From NCBI GenBank assembly GCA_045601345.1, contig JAZRZL010000018.1, forward strand, positions 26,043-90,042: a DNA stretch of 64,000 nt. The letters run 5' to 3'. Position numbers and translations under genes: made by a program. Of the stretch, positions 26,813 to 36,808 are shown one piece after another. The DNA comes from SVMC01 sp045601345 (GTDB lineage: Bacteria > Bacillota > Clostridia > Oscillospirales > Oscillospiraceae). The notes below the pieces were generated by a model. The model worked only from the letters and a program-made list of their open reading frames with translations, did not search any database and was not told where the DNA came from. Each line of letters begins with the position of its first letter. The stretch's first letter is position 1.

Positions 26813-27529
26813 TCAGTTCATATGATAAATATTCAGATATTCCTGCGTAGGTTCTCCACTTGCAGTATGGAGAATCAGCTCATTTTCCACTTGAAGGCCG
26901 CTTTTGCCGCCCAGAGTACAGGACATAAGGAAAAGCGATACCGGCGAGCTTGGACTGTGGCGCACAAAACGCAGACGCTTTGGCTCCAGCTGATAGGCTT
27001 TGAGCGTACAGATTATCTCCGCTAGCCGTTCCGGGCGGTGGACAAAGCAGAAGCTGCACCCAAAGCGCAGAAGCCACCGGGCAGCGGCACACAAGTCTTC
27101 CGGGGTACAGCAGATTTCCGTCCTTGCAATGGCCATCTCGTTACTCTGGGATTTTGCGCCGCTTCCAACAGGAAAATAGGGGGGATTGGATACCACATGA
27201 TCAAATCCGTTGGCAGGAAGTAGCGACTGTATCTGGCGAAGATCGCCGTTTACGACAGAAAAACGTGCCTCCAACTGATTGATGCGGATATTTTTCTCTG
27301 CAATTTTGCAGGCGGCTGGCTGAATCTCAATTCCTGTCACATGACAGTTGGGGTCGGCAGCGCACAAAAGAACGCCCAGAGCACCTCCACCGCAGCCTAA
27401 GTCAGCAATTTTTCCACCGTGAAGCTTTCCGCAGAAATTGGCCAGTAAAATAGAGTCTGTACCCAGACGAAAGAGGGATTCTGTTTGTAAAATGCGCATC
27501 CCGTTGGAGAGTACTTCAAATTCTTCCAT
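26813..27529 (-). CDS. TrmN6/YfiC-like SAM-dependent methyltransferase
   Basis: The 238-residue Rossmann methyltransferase has the SAM site ADLGCGGGALGVLL and the N6-adenine catalytic motif SNPPYFPVG. Relatives methylate A37 of tRNA-Val (TrmN6), and the neighbouring rsmI supports an RNA substrate. I chose the ATG at 27529 giving MEEFEVLSNGMRIL; the frame is open about 35 codons upstream but that part overlaps a terminator hairpin. The ribosome site is weak. Confidence 0.85.
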   Translation of the reverse strand: MEEFEVLSNGMRILQTESLFRLGTDSILLANFCGKLHGGKIADLGCGGGALGVLLCAADPNCHVTGIEIQPAACKIAEKNIRINQLEARFSVVNGDLRQIQSLLPANGFDHVVSNPPYFPVGSGAKSQSNEMAIARTEICCTPEDLCAAARWLLRFGCSFCFVHRPERLAEIICTLKAYQLEPKRLRFVRHSPSSPVSLFLMSCTLGGKSGLQVENELILHTASGEPTQEYLNIYHMN

Positions 27530-27546
27530 AGTGTTCTCAACAATAA

Positions 27547-27572
27547 CACCCCTGTACGCACGTACAGGGGTG
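27547..27572 (-). terminator. hairpin between ferredoxin and methyltransferase genes
   Basis: CACCCCTGTAC and GTACAGGGGTG form a perfect 11-bp stem with a 4-base loop, downstream of the ferredoxin stop. The T run after it on the minus strand is short, so partial termination is likely. Confidence 0.6.
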
Positions 27573-27587
27573 CTATCTAAGTACGGA

Positions 27588-27758
27588 TTACTGCAATTCG
27601 ATGGCTTCCAGAGGGCAAGCACCGGCACAAGCACCGCACTCTACACACTGGTCAGCGTCAATAACGTACTTGCCGTCACCTTCAGCGATAATGCCGAGGG
27701 GGCAGGCATCGGCACAGGTGCCGCAACCTGCACAAGCGTCAGTAATAAAATATGCCAT
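27588..27758 (-). CDS. 2[4Fe-4S] ferredoxin
   Basis: This 56-residue protein, below many length cut-offs, has two cysteine motifs, CAGCGTCADACP (residues 9-20) and CVECGACAGACP (38-49), the standard clostridial ferredoxin with two [4Fe-4S] clusters. It carries low-potential electrons for anaerobic metabolism. SD AGGAAAC lies upstream of the ATG and a good promoter lies at 27797-27824. The gene has its own hairpin downstream, so it may be mostly monocistronic. Confidence 0.95.
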   Translation of the reverse strand: MAYFITDACAGCGTCADACPLGIIAEGDGKYVIDADQCVECGACAGACPLEAIELQ

Positions 27759-27796
27759 TTAAGTTTCCTCCATTCATGTTTCGCTTTCGCTTTTTT

Positions 27797-27824
27797 ATTG
27801 TAACATGGTTTTTGAAAAAAGCAA
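27797..27824 (-). promoter_or_regulatory. promoter of the ferredoxin gene
   Basis: On the minus strand TTGCTT (27824-27819) and TACAAT (27802-27797) are 16 bases apart, with the predicted start about 30 bases before the ATG. Confidence 0.6.
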
Positions 27825-27968
27825 ATATAAATTATGGAATTTTGTAAAAAAATTGTGAAATGTCATGTACGGCATTTTATACCGGGCTTGATTATAAAAT
27901 GTAACCTCCAGATAGGTTTAAATCTAGGAGTGGCAGGATAGAATGCTCTCAGAAATGGGGGAGATTCT

Positions 27969-30302
27969 ATGGAAGCTGTGTGGTTTGACCGGGCTGGGGA
28001 ATTGACGCTACAAAAGGCAGGATTTTTGGCACGGCAGTTTGGGCATAGCTTTGTGGGCAGTGAGCATATTCTTTTGGCGATCAGCACCGATACCCAGCGT
28101 CCAGCGGGACAGCTTTTGGCAAAATGCACGGTGACATTTACCCGGCTGGCTTATCTATTGGAACGGATTCGTGGCAGGGGAGATGGGGGTGTACGGCTTC
28201 CACAGGGACTTTCTCAGGGCGCACAGGAGGTTATCTGCCTCGCAGCGGAGAGCTTGTCGAAAGAAGAGCTTATTTGCCCGGAACATCTTCTGTGGGCGAT
28301 CACAGAGCGCAGCAGTACCACAGCTGCGCTCCTGCTGGCAAGCTGTGGTGTTTGTACCGCTGAGCTTTACACAAAGACGCAGGAGATCATCCATCAAAAA
28401 AGCAAGCCGGAAAAGACAGGAGGAGCTATGAGATTACTGGAGCAATTTGGTGTGAATATGCTGGAGCAAACCGGGAGCGTTGTCATTGGAAGAAATGCAC
28501 AGATTAATACGTTGATTGAGGTTTTATGCCGTAAACATAAAAATAATCCTGCATTGGTAGGTGATCCTGGTGTTGGAAAAACCGCCATTGTGGAGGGATT
28601 GGCACAGAGAATGGTTACAGGGAATGTGCCGCCACAGCTGGTGGATAAAAAGCTTTATTCTCTGGATACTTCCCTCATGGTTGCCGGCACCAAGTATCGG
28701 GGCGAATTTGAGGAGCGTATGCGGGATATCCTCGGCGAAATCAAAAGGGCAGGAAATATTATTATTTTTGTTGATGAGATGCATATGTTGGTAGGTGCAG
28801 GTGCGGCAGAGGGTGCTATTGATGCGGCTAATATCCTCAAGCCCGCATTGAGCCGCAGCGAAATACAAATGATTGGCGCGACAACACCTGAGGAATATCG
28901 AAAATATATTGAAAAGGATGGGGCTTTAGAGCGTAGATTCCGTAAAATCTCTGTGGGGGAACCATCGGAAGAGGAGACTGGGCAGATTCTCAGAGCACTG
29001 CGTCCTGGCTTGGAGCGCCATCATGGGATACGCATTTCTGATGAAGCGGTGGATGCTGCCATCCGTCTTTCCAAGCGATATCTTCCTGATTACTATTTTC
29101 CAGATAAGGCGCTGGATTTATTGGATGAGGGTGCTTCCCACGGAATGCTATGCCTCGGGGAAAAGCGGGAGCAGGGGATGCTTGCTGAGCAGCGTACTAT
29201 GGATGAGGCATTGCGGGCGGCAATTTCTCAGGAGGATTTTGAGAAAGCGCTTTCCTTGCAGACGCAGCTTCGTGTGCTCTATGATAAGCAGGAAAAGGAA
29301 AACGGCCTTTGTATTACAAGTAAAGATATCGCCTATGCACTTAGCCAAAGAACAGGGATCCCGGTATGTGAGCTGAACGATGGGGAGCGTGAAGGACTTC
29401 GGAATTTGGAGGCCGCACTTACTGCAACTGTTGCAGGGCAGCGGGATGCGGTTTCCCTTGTAGCACAGGCGGTACGCCGTGGAAGAACCGGCCTTGCGGG
29501 GCAGAATCGTCCAACCGCTGCCATTCTTCTCACCGGCCCAACCGGGGTTGGAAAAACGCTCCTGTGTAAGGCACTGGCAAAGGAGATTTATGGAAGCACA
29601 ACGGCTATGATTCGGCTGGATATGACAGAATATACCGAAAAACACACCGTCTCCCGGCTTCTTGGTGCGCCTCCGGGCTATGTTGGCCATGAGGCGGGCG
29701 GAACGTTGACGGAAAAAGTGCGACGGAATCCCTATAGTCTGGTACTCTTTGATGAGCTGGATAAGGCGCATCCCGAAATCGCGGGGATATTGCTCCAGAT
29801 CATGGATGATGGCATTCTGACAGACAGCACTGGCAGACGGGTGGATTTTACCAATACGCTCATTCTCATGACAGCCAACCTCGGCGGGGAGGAGCAAGGG
29901 AAAGTCTCATTAGGCTTCGCCCCCGGAGGAGAGCGGGAGCGAATCATGGAAAAGCTGAAAACCCACTTTTCTCCGGAATTTTTAGGCAGATTAGATGCGA
30001 TTGCTGTCTTTTCTCCACTTGACAGAGCTGCATTGGAAGAAATTGCAGGTCTTGAATTGACAAAGCTGCAAAACCGGGCACTGCAAAGAGGAATCGCCTT
30101 GACATGGGATGAAGCACTTTGTACTCTTTTGGCGGCGCAGTGCGCCAAAGCTGGAGGTGCTCGCGCCATTCGTCAGCTATTGCAGCAAAAGATTGAAGCG
30201 CCGCTTGCTGAATGTATGCTTTCATCGTCAGAAGATCAGACATATAGGATCGCAGTTCAAAATGATACCATCCAGATTGAAAAATTCCCCCGCCAAAGTT
30301 GA
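27969..30302 (+). CDS. ClpC-like AAA+ protease ATPase
   Basis: The 777-residue Hsp100 protein has an N-terminal Clp_N repeat domain, a first AAA+ module with Walker A GDPGVGKT (about 198-205), a short middle domain of the UVR type (DFEKALSLQTQLRVLYDKQE), and a second module with Walker A GPTGVGKT (about 523-530). The loop SLGFA in the second module fits the ClpP-binding tripeptide, so it likely unfolds substrates for ClpP. The short middle domain argues against ClpB. No ctsR, mcsA or mcsB and no CtsR operator is present, unlike Bacillus clpC. Confidence 0.88.
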   Translation: MEAVWFDRAGELTLQKAGFLARQFGHSFVGSEHILLAISTDTQRPAGQLLAKCTVTFTRLAYLLERIRGRGDGGVRLPQGLSQGAQEVICLAAESLSKEELICPEHLLWAITERSSTTAALLLASCGVCTAELYTKTQEIIHQKSKPEKTGGAMRLLEQFGVNMLEQTGSVVIGRNAQINTLIEVLCRKHKNNPALVGDPGVGKTAIVEGLAQRMVTGNVPPQLVDKKLYSLDTSLMVAGTKYRGEFEERMRDILGEIKRAGNIIIFVDEMHMLVGAGAAEGAIDAANILKPALSRSEIQMIGATTPEEYRKYIEKDGALERRFRKISVGEPSEEETGQILRALRPGLERHHGIRISDEAVDAAIRLSKRYLPDYYFPDKALDLLDEGASHGMLCLGEKREQGMLAEQRTMDEALRAAISQEDFEKALSLQTQLRVLYDKQEKENGLCITSKDIAYALSQRTGIPVCELNDGEREGLRNLEAALTATVAGQRDAVSLVAQAVRRGRTGLAGQNRPTAAILLTGPTGVGKTLLCKALAKEIYGSTTAMIRLDMTEYTEKHTVSRLLGAPPGYVGHEAGGTLTEKVRRNPYSLVLFDELDKAHPEIAGILLQIMDDGILTDSTGRRVDFTNTLILMTANLGGEEQGKVSLGFAPGGERERIMEKLKTHFSPEFLGRLDAIAVFSPLDRAALEEIAGLELTKLQNRALQRGIALTWDEALCTLLAAQCAKAGGARAIRQLLQQKIEAPLAECMLSSSEDQTYRIAVQNDTIQIEKFPRQS

Positions 30303-30309
30303 CGGGGGG
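30283..30309 (-). terminator. terminator of the purine operon after guaB
   Basis: On the minus strand a CCCCCGTCAA / TTGGCGGGGG stem is followed by AATTTTT. The hairpin also spans the clp stop codon (30300-30302), so the two convergent units share it. Confidence 0.75.
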
Positions 30310-30318
30310 ATCGTTGTA

Positions 30319-31821
30319 TCAAACCTCTGAGGAGGAGGGACGCAATGTAACGTCATGTGCGCCGCCTTCGACAATGGAGACGGATGACACCAGCGTCAGT
30401 CTTGCCTTCTGCTGCAATTCGGGAATGGTGAGCGCACCGCAGTTGCACATGGTGGAGCGAACCTTGGCAAGCGTCTGCTGCACGTTATCGGAAAGCTTAC
30501 CGGCATAGGGAACGAAGCAGTCTACGCCCTCTTCGAAGGAGAGCTTGCCTGCGCCGCCCAAGTCATAGCGCTGCCAGTTTCTTGCACGGTTGGAGCCTTC
30601 GCGCCAGTATTCCTTCATGAGCGTGCCGCCCACATTCACCTTCATGGAGGGGCTTTCATCGAACCGGGCAAAGTAACGACCCAGCATGACAAAATCCGCG
30701 CCCATGGCAAGCGCCAGCGTGATATGATGGTCATGAACAATGCCGCCATCGGAGCAGACCGGGACATAAATGCCGGTTTCCGCAAAATATTCGTCTCTGG
30801 CCTTGCATACGTCAATCAGCGCTGTAGCCTGACCGCGGCCAATGCCCTTGGTCTCTCTGGTGATGCAGATAGAGCCGCCGCCAATGCCGACCTTAATAAA
30901 GTCTGCGCCGCATTCGGCTAAGAAGCGGAAGCCGTCAGCATCGACCACATTGCCAGCGCCGACCTTGACGCTGTCGCCATAGTTGCTGCGAATCCAGGCA
31001 ATGGTGCGCTGCTGCCATTCGGAGAAGCCTTCGGAGGAGTCAATGCAAAGTACATCTGCACCGGCAGCCAGAAGAGCGGGAACGCGCTTTTCATAGTCAC
31101 GGGTATTGATACCTGCACCGACCACATAGCGCTTTTCGCTGTCGAGTAGCTCATAGGGATTCTGCTTATGCTGGTCATAATCCTTGCGGAAAACAAAGTA
31201 GCAAAGACGGCCTTCGGCATCCACGATGGGGAGGGAGTTCAGCTTGTGCTCCCAGATGATATCATTGGCAACCTTCAGAGTGGTGCCCTCAGGTGCTGTG
31301 ATGAGCTGATCAAGCGGGGTCATAAAGGTGGAAACCTTTTCATCCGGAGACATACGGCTGACGCGATAATCTCTGCCGGTAACGATGCCAAGGAGTTTCC
31401 CGCTGGCGGTTCCGTCATCGGTAACAGCGACCGTGGAGTGACCGGTCTGGGCTTTCAGCGCAAGAATATCGGCAAGCGTTTTATCCGGGCTGATATTGGA
31501 GTTGCTGCGGACAAAACCGGCCTTGTAGCGCTTCACAGAGGCAACCATTTCTGCCTCCTGCTCAATGCTCTGGGAACCGTAGATGAAGCTGACGCCGCCC
31601 TCACGAGCCAGAGCAATGGCCAGTTTTTCGCCGGAAACAGACTGCATGATGGCAGAAACCATAGGAATCCGCATGGTGATGGCGGGTGTCTCACCGGCAT
31701 GATACCGAACCAGCGGGGTATTCAGGTTCACAGCGGAAGGAATGCACGCACTGGAGGAGAAGCCGGGAACCAGAAGATATTCGTTAAAAGTATGCGAAGC
31801 ATCAGGATAGAAATAAGCCAT
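30319..31821 (-). CDS. guaB: IMP dehydrogenase
   Basis: GuaB oxidises IMP to XMP, the first step toward GMP. The 500-residue barrel enzyme has the active-site cysteine loop GGGSICITRETKGIGRGQ near residue 317, and two CBS domains inserted near residues 95-205 (VAVTDDGTASGKLLGIVTGRDY). The ATG at 31821 is 8-9 bases after GTGAGG; a GTG further upstream overlaps purL. It is the last gene of the purine operon, so flux to GMP is controlled together with IMP synthesis. Confidence 0.95.
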   Translation of the reverse strand: MAYFYPDASHTFNEYLLVPGFSSSACIPSAVNLNTPLVRYHAGETPAITMRIPMVSAIMQSVSGEKLAIALAREGGVSFIYGSQSIEQEAEMVASVKRYKAGFVRSNSNISPDKTLADILALKAQTGHSTVAVTDDGTASGKLLGIVTGRDYRVSRMSPDEKVSTFMTPLDQLITAPEGTTLKVANDIIWEHKLNSLPIVDAEGRLCYFVFRKDYDQHKQNPYELLDSEKRYVVGAGINTRDYEKRVPALLAAGADVLCIDSSEGFSEWQQRTIAWIRSNYGDSVKVGAGNVVDADGFRFLAECGADFIKVGIGGGSICITRETKGIGRGQATALIDVCKARDEYFAETGIYVPVCSDGGIVHDHHITLALAMGADFVMLGRYFARFDESPSMKVNVGGTLMKEYWREGSNRARNWQRYDLGGAGKLSFEEGVDCFVPYAGKLSDNVQQTLAKVRSTMCNCGALTIPELQQKARLTLVSSVSIVEGGAHDVTLRPSSSEV

Positions 31822-31832
31822 AATACCGAACC

Positions 31833-34800
31833 TCACTTAAAGTACTTAACAGCAGATTCAAACATACGGGGATTGTAATTACCGGGTACATTTTTATAAA
31901 GACCTTCATTCCAGCGTTCCGTATGACCCATCTTACCAAGCACGCGGCCATCAGGACTGGTAATGCCTTCAATGGCGAAAATTGAGCCGTTGGGATTGTA
32001 ATGGATATCGGTAGTTGCCTGACCGTTGAGATCAACGTACTGAGTGGCAATCTGTCCGCGTTCGGCAAGCTGATGAACGAGCTGCTCGTCAGCAAGGAAT
32101 CTGCCCTCACCGTGAGAAATGGGAACATTGTAGATGTCACCCACGTTGGTGTTGGCAAGCCACGGAGAGCGGTTGGAGGCGATACGGGTACGGACGATCC
32201 GGGATTGGTGGCGGCTGATGGTATTGAAGGTCAGGGTGGGGAAGGATGCATTGGTATCCATGATCTTACCATAGGGAACCAGACCAAGCTTAATCAGTGC
32301 CTGGAAGCCGTTGCAGATACCGAGCATCAGGCCGTCTCTGCGCTCAAGAAGGGCAGTGACTTCTTCCTTCACGCTTGCACTGCGGAAGAAGGCTGTGATA
32401 AACTTGCCAGAGCCATCGGGTTCGTCACCACCGGAGAAACCGCCGGGGAGGAAGATGACCTGAGACTGCTTGATCAGACTGGAGAATTCCTCAACACTGC
32501 GGGAAATATCTTCTGCACTGCGGTTGCGGATGACATAGATTTTCGCCTGTGCACCGGCATCCTCTACTGCACGGGCAGAATCATACTCGCAGTTGGTGCC
32601 GGGGAAGACGGGAATCAGAATCTGTGGCTTTGCCGTCTTGATGGCAGGGGAGGGGTAAGCCGCGCAGGCACTGGAAACGGTCTGTACAGGAACTGCGGCA
32701 GGCGCAATGTTGCACGGATAGATGGATTCCAGCGTATCTTCATATGCAGACTGGAGTGCTTCAGTAGAGACAGAGGCTTTGCCATAGGTAAAGGTATGCT
32801 CCGCAGTGGTACGGCCGATGAGCTGACCAACCTGTTCGCCGGGAGCCATTTCCAGTACAAATCCGCCATAGGCATAGCCGAACAGCGTCTGCATGGAGAC
32901 TTTTTCGGAGAATTTCACGCCGAGGCCGTTGCCGAAGGACATCTTCATCACAGCTTCTGCGACACCACCCATGCCGGGGGTATAGGCAGCAAGCACCTTG
33001 CCGCTGCGCATCAGCTCGGTGACACGGTCAAATACAGAAAGAAGGGATTTGGTTTCGGGCAGACCGTTCTCATCATAATCCGGCATGAGCAAACAGATGG
33101 AATGACCGGCGGCCTTAAATTCGTTGGAGATAATATTCTGCTGCTTCTCGGTGGTAACAGCGAAGGAAACCAGCGTAGGCGGTACATCAAGCGTTTCAAA
33201 GGTGCCGGACATGGAGTCCTTACCGCCAATGGCTGCAATTTTCAGGTTTTTCTGTGCATCAAAGGCACCGAGCAGAGCGGCAACCGGCTGACCCCAGCGG
33301 GTTTCGTCCTGTGCGACCTTGTGGAAATATTCCTGGAAGGTCAGATATACATCTTCATAGGCTGCACCGGTGGCAATCAGGCGGGCAGCAGATTCCACAA
33401 CGGCGAGATAGGCACCGTGATAGGGGCTCTTTTCGGTGAGGATCGGGTTATAGCCCCAGGACATGAGCGAGCAGGTATCGGTATGGCCGTGCTCTAAGCT
33501 GACCTTGTGTACCATGGCCTGAATGGGGGTCTGCTGATACTTGCCGCCAAAGGGCATGAGCAGGGTACCGGCACCGATGGTGGAGTCAAAGCGCTCGGAA
33601 AGACCGCGCTTAGAGCAGGTGTTGAGATCGGTGGCGGTTGCCATCAGGTTCTCTTCAAAGCTGCCTTCCACTGTTTTATCAAAGGCTTCGGGGGCTTCCA
33701 CATGGACACGGATGTGCTTTTCTGCACCGTTGGAGTTCAGGAAGCTGCGGTCAATATCCACAATGGTTGCGCCCTTCCAGAACATACGAAGACGAGGCTC
33801 TTCCTTGATTTCGGCAACCACGGTGGCTTCGAGGTTTTCGCTGTCTGCAATTTCCAAGAAACGCGCAACATCCTTTGCGGCAACGACAACGGCCATACGC
33901 TCCTGAGATTCGGAGATGGCCAGCTCTGTGCCGTCAAGGCCTTCATACTTCTTGGGAACCTTATCAAGCTGAATATCCAGACCGTCGGCCAGCTCACCGA
34001 TGGCAACGGAAACACCGCCAGCGCCAAAGTCGTTGCAGCGCTTAATCATCAAGGTAGCTTCGGCATTGCGGAACAGGCGCTGGAGCTTGCGCTCTTCCGG
34101 CGCGTTGCCCTTCTGGACTTCTGCACCGCAGGTTTCCAGAGAGTGGAGGTTGTGGCTCTTGGAGGAGCCGGTTGCACCGCCGCAGCCGTCACGGCCAGTA
34201 CGGCCACCCAGAAGGATGACCATATCACCAGGGGCGGGACACTCTCTGCGGACGCTGCTTTCGGGAACGGCTGCAATGACAGCACCGATTTCCATGCGCT
34301 TGGCAGCATAGCCGGGATGATACAGCTCATCCACGATACCGGTTGCAAGGCCGATCTGGTTGCCGTAGGAGGAATAGCCTGCGGCAGCGGTGGTCACCAG
34401 CTTGCGCTGCGGTAGTTTTCCCTTTAAGGTTTGGCTGACCGGGGTACGGGGGTCTGCGGCACCGGTGACACGCATGGCAGCATAGACATAGGCACGGCTG
34501 GCCAGCGGGTCACGGATGGCACCGCCGATGCAGGTGGCGGCACCGCCGAATGGCTCAATCTCGGTGGGATGATTGTGAGTTTCATTTTTGAACAGGAGAA
34601 GCCAAGGCTCGTCCTTGCCGTCCACGGTGACGGTCATATGCACCGTGCAGGCGTTGATCTCATCGGATTCGTCCAGCTTATCGAGATAACCTTCCTTGCG
34701 AAGGAACTTGGCTGCCAGAGTGCCGATATCCATCAGATTGACCGGCTTGGTTCTGCCGATGGCATCACGGGTTGCAAGATAGCCCTCATAGGATTTCTGA

Positions 34801-35519
34801 AGGAGAGGATCATCAAAGCGAATATCATCAATGGTGGTCAGGAAGGTGGTATGGCGGCAGTGGTCAGACCAATAGGTATCCAGCATTCGGATTTCCGTGA
34901 TGGTGGGGCAGCGATCCTTTGCCTTGAAGTATTCCTGACAGAAAGCGATATCATCCATATCCATGGCAAGGCCGAGGTCAGCGATCATTTTATTAAGACC
35001 ATCAAGATCCAGATCGAGGAAACCGTTGAGTGTTTCCACGTGATCGGGAATTACAGCAGCAATGTCAAGCGTCTCCGGCAGGTCAAGGCTGGCCTTGCGA
35101 GCTTCCACGGGGTTGATCACATGATGCTCAATTTCGGCAATTTCGTGCTGGCTGAGTTTTCCATCCAGAACATACACCTTTGCCGTGCGCACGGTGGGAC
35201 GTTCCCCCTGCGAGATGATCTGAATGCACTGTGCAGCAGAGTCAGCCCGCTGGTCAAACTGGCCGGGGAGATATTCTACGGCAAATACGGTACCTTCCGC
35301 ATCCAGTGTCCGGCTGACAATGTCAACCTGCGGCTCGGAAAATACGGTATCAATGCACTGCTCAAATAATGCGGGGTCAATATGCTCCACATCATAGCGG
35401 TTGATGATGCGAACATCGCGGAGGGATTTGATCTGCAAAAGCTGGCGGGCTTCCTGCAGGAGAGCATCCGCTTCAAATGCCAGCTCTTTCTTCTTTTCAA
35501 CATAGATTCGGTATACCAT
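31833..35519 (-). CDS. purL: phosphoribosylformylglycinamidine synthase, single-chain
   Basis: This 1228-residue protein is the large FGAM synthase that carries synthase and glutaminase in one chain, unlike the PurL-PurQ-PurS complex of Bacillus. Visible parts are the ATP/FGAR site FKNETHNHPTEIEPFGGAAT, a second half-domain with GGKDSMSGTF, and a C-terminal class I glutaminase with PVFPGTNCEYDSARA, the nucleophile cysteine in GICNGFQ (about residue 1069) and MGHTERW (His near 1199). SD AAGGAGGAAC precedes the ATG. Its stop lies 11 bases before guaB. Confidence 0.96.
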   Translation of the reverse strand: MVYRIYVEKKKELAFEADALLQEARQLLQIKSLRDVRIINRYDVEHIDPALFEQCIDTVFSEPQVDIVSRTLDAEGTVFAVEYLPGQFDQRADSAAQCIQIISQGERPTVRTAKVYVLDGKLSQHEIAEIEHHVINPVEARKASLDLPETLDIAAVIPDHVETLNGFLDLDLDGLNKMIADLGLAMDMDDIAFCQEYFKAKDRCPTITEIRMLDTYWSDHCRHTTFLTTIDDIRFDDPLLQKSYEGYLATRDAIGRTKPVNLMDIGTLAAKFLRKEGYLDKLDESDEINACTVHMTVTVDGKDEPWLLLFKNETHNHPTEIEPFGGAATCIGGAIRDPLASRAYVYAAMRVTGAADPRTPVSQTLKGKLPQRKLVTTAAAGYSSYGNQIGLATGIVDELYHPGYAAKRMEIGAVIAAVPESSVRRECPAPGDMVILLGGRTGRDGCGGATGSSKSHNLHSLETCGAEVQKGNAPEERKLQRLFRNAEATLMIKRCNDFGAGGVSVAIGELADGLDIQLDKVPKKYEGLDGTELAISESQERMAVVVAAKDVARFLEIADSENLEATVVAEIKEEPRLRMFWKGATIVDIDRSFLNSNGAEKHIRVHVEAPEAFDKTVEGSFEENLMATATDLNTCSKRGLSERFDSTIGAGTLLMPFGGKYQQTPIQAMVHKVSLEHGHTDTCSLMSWGYNPILTEKSPYHGAYLAVVESAARLIATGAAYEDVYLTFQEYFHKVAQDETRWGQPVAALLGAFDAQKNLKIAAIGGKDSMSGTFETLDVPPTLVSFAVTTEKQQNIISNEFKAAGHSICLLMPDYDENGLPETKSLLSVFDRVTELMRSGKVLAAYTPGMGGVAEAVMKMSFGNGLGVKFSEKVSMQTLFGYAYGGFVLEMAPGEQVGQLIGRTTAEHTFTYGKASVSTEALQSAYEDTLESIYPCNIAPAAVPVQTVSSACAAYPSPAIKTAKPQILIPVFPGTNCEYDSARAVEDAGAQAKIYVIRNRSAEDISRSVEEFSSLIKQSQVIFLPGGFSGGDEPDGSGKFITAFFRSASVKEEVTALLERRDGLMLGICNGFQALIKLGLVPYGKIMDTNASFPTLTFNTISRHQSRIVRTRIASNRSPWLANTNVGDIYNVPISHGEGRFLADEQLVHQLAERGQIATQYVDLNGQATTDIHYNPNGSIFAIEGITSPDGRVLGKMGHTERWNEGLYKNVPGNYNPRMFESAVKYFK

Positions 35520-35528
35520 AGTTCCTCC

Positions 35529-36794
35529 TTATTTTCCGGCCTTCAGCGCACGCTGGCCGATGTCAGAGCGGCGGTATGCGCCGGTGAAGACCACGCCCGC
35601 GGCCAACTGATAGGCCGTATCAATGGCTTCTCTTAATGTGGGAGCAATGGCGGTGGTGCCGGTAACACGGCCACCGTTGGTGACAAGAATCCCATCAGAA
35701 AGCTTTGCACCTGCCACAAAGGTATGTGCTTTAGCCTCCGGGGTAAAGGTCATGGGATAGCCCTTTTCATAGTGCTCGGGATAACCCTGGGAAGCGGTAA
35801 CAACACAGCAGGCGCTGCCATCACGGAAGATCACAGGGGTCTGCTCCAATGTGCCGTTGGTGGTAGCCTGCATCACGGTCAGCAGATCGGATTCGAGAAG
35901 CGGCAGGACAACCTGCGTCTCGGGATCACCGAAGCGGCAGTTATATTCAATGACCTTGGGGCCTTTGTCGGTAAGCATGAGGCCAAAGTAGAGGCAGCCG
36001 GTAAAGGGGCGGCCTTCCTGTGCCATGGCATCAATGGTGGGGCGGAAGATTTCCTTCATGCACTGGTCTGCAATTTCGGGGGTATAGTAGGGATTGGGGG
36101 CAACCGCACCCATGCCGCCGGTGTTGAGACCGACATCGTTGTCACCGATGCGCTTATGATCCATGGAGGATACCATGGGCTTTACGCATTTTCCGTCGGT
36201 AAAGGAGAGAACAGAGACCTCGGGGCCTTCCAGGAATTCTTCAATGACAACCGTGGAGCCGCTCTTGCCGAACTTGGCGTTCTGCATCATGTCAATGACA
36301 GCCTGCTTGGCTTCTTCTCTGGTCTGCGCGATGATAACACCCTTGCCCAGTGCCAGACCATCGGCCTTGACCACCGTGGGGATGGGGGCGGTGTCGAGAT
36401 AGGCCAGTGCCTGTGCCATATCGGTGAAGATTTCGTAGCTGGCGGTGGGAATGTTGTATTTTTTCATCAGCTCCTTGGAAAATGCCTTACTGCCTTCAAG
36501 GATGGCTGCATTTTTTCTGGGGCCAAAGCAGGGGATTCCCAATTCATTCAGCATATCCACACAGCCCATGACCAGAGGATCATCGGGGGCGACGACAGCA
36601 TAGTCAATCGTGTGGCTTTTTGCAAATTCCCGAATCGCGGGAAGGTCTGTAGCGGAAATGGGGACGCAGATTGCTTCATCTGCCATACCGCCGTTGCCGG
36701 GGAGTACATAAACGGTTTCAACCGCAGGGTTTAACTTCAGAGAGCGGAGGATGGCGTGTTCCCGTCCGCCACCGCCAATCAGCATAATATTCAT
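35529..36794 (-). CDS. purD: phosphoribosylamine--glycine ligase
   Basis: PurD (GAR synthetase) joins glycine to phosphoribosylamine in step two of purine synthesis. The 421-residue ATP-grasp enzyme begins MNIMLIGGGGREHAILRSL, has the ATP loop VIEEFLEGPEVSVLSFTDG and YNCRFGDPETQVVLPLL. SD AAGAGGTG is near the ATG. It sits between the AICAR transformylase and purL with gaps of 9-14 bases. Confidence 0.96.
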   Translation of the reverse strand: MNIMLIGGGGREHAILRSLKLNPAVETVYVLPGNGGMADEAICVPISATDLPAIREFAKSHTIDYAVVAPDDPLVMGCVDMLNELGIPCFGPRKNAAILEGSKAFSKELMKKYNIPTASYEIFTDMAQALAYLDTAPIPTVVKADGLALGKGVIIAQTREEAKQAVIDMMQNAKFGKSGSTVVIEEFLEGPEVSVLSFTDGKCVKPMVSSMDHKRIGDNDVGLNTGGMGAVAPNPYYTPEIADQCMKEIFRPTIDAMAQEGRPFTGCLYFGLMLTDKGPKVIEYNCRFGDPETQVVLPLLESDLLTVMQATTNGTLEQTPVIFRDGSACCVVTASQGYPEHYEKGYPMTFTPEAKAHTFVAGAKLSDGILVTNGGRVTGTTAIAPTLREAIDTAYQLAAGVVFTGAYRRSDIGQRALKAGK

Positions 36795-36808
36795 AGGCGC
36801 ACCTCTTA

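Noticed and set aside
27775..27968. CtsR or CIRCE operator before the ClpC-like gene
   Set aside because: Neither the CtsR heptamer repeat nor the CIRCE inverted repeat is present.
32001..33497. A long open frame antisense to purL, and a similar one at 36812-38740 antisense to the AICARFT and purO genes
   Set aside because: They are shadows of strongly biased codon use; the minus-strand genes have full conserved domains and ribosome sites.
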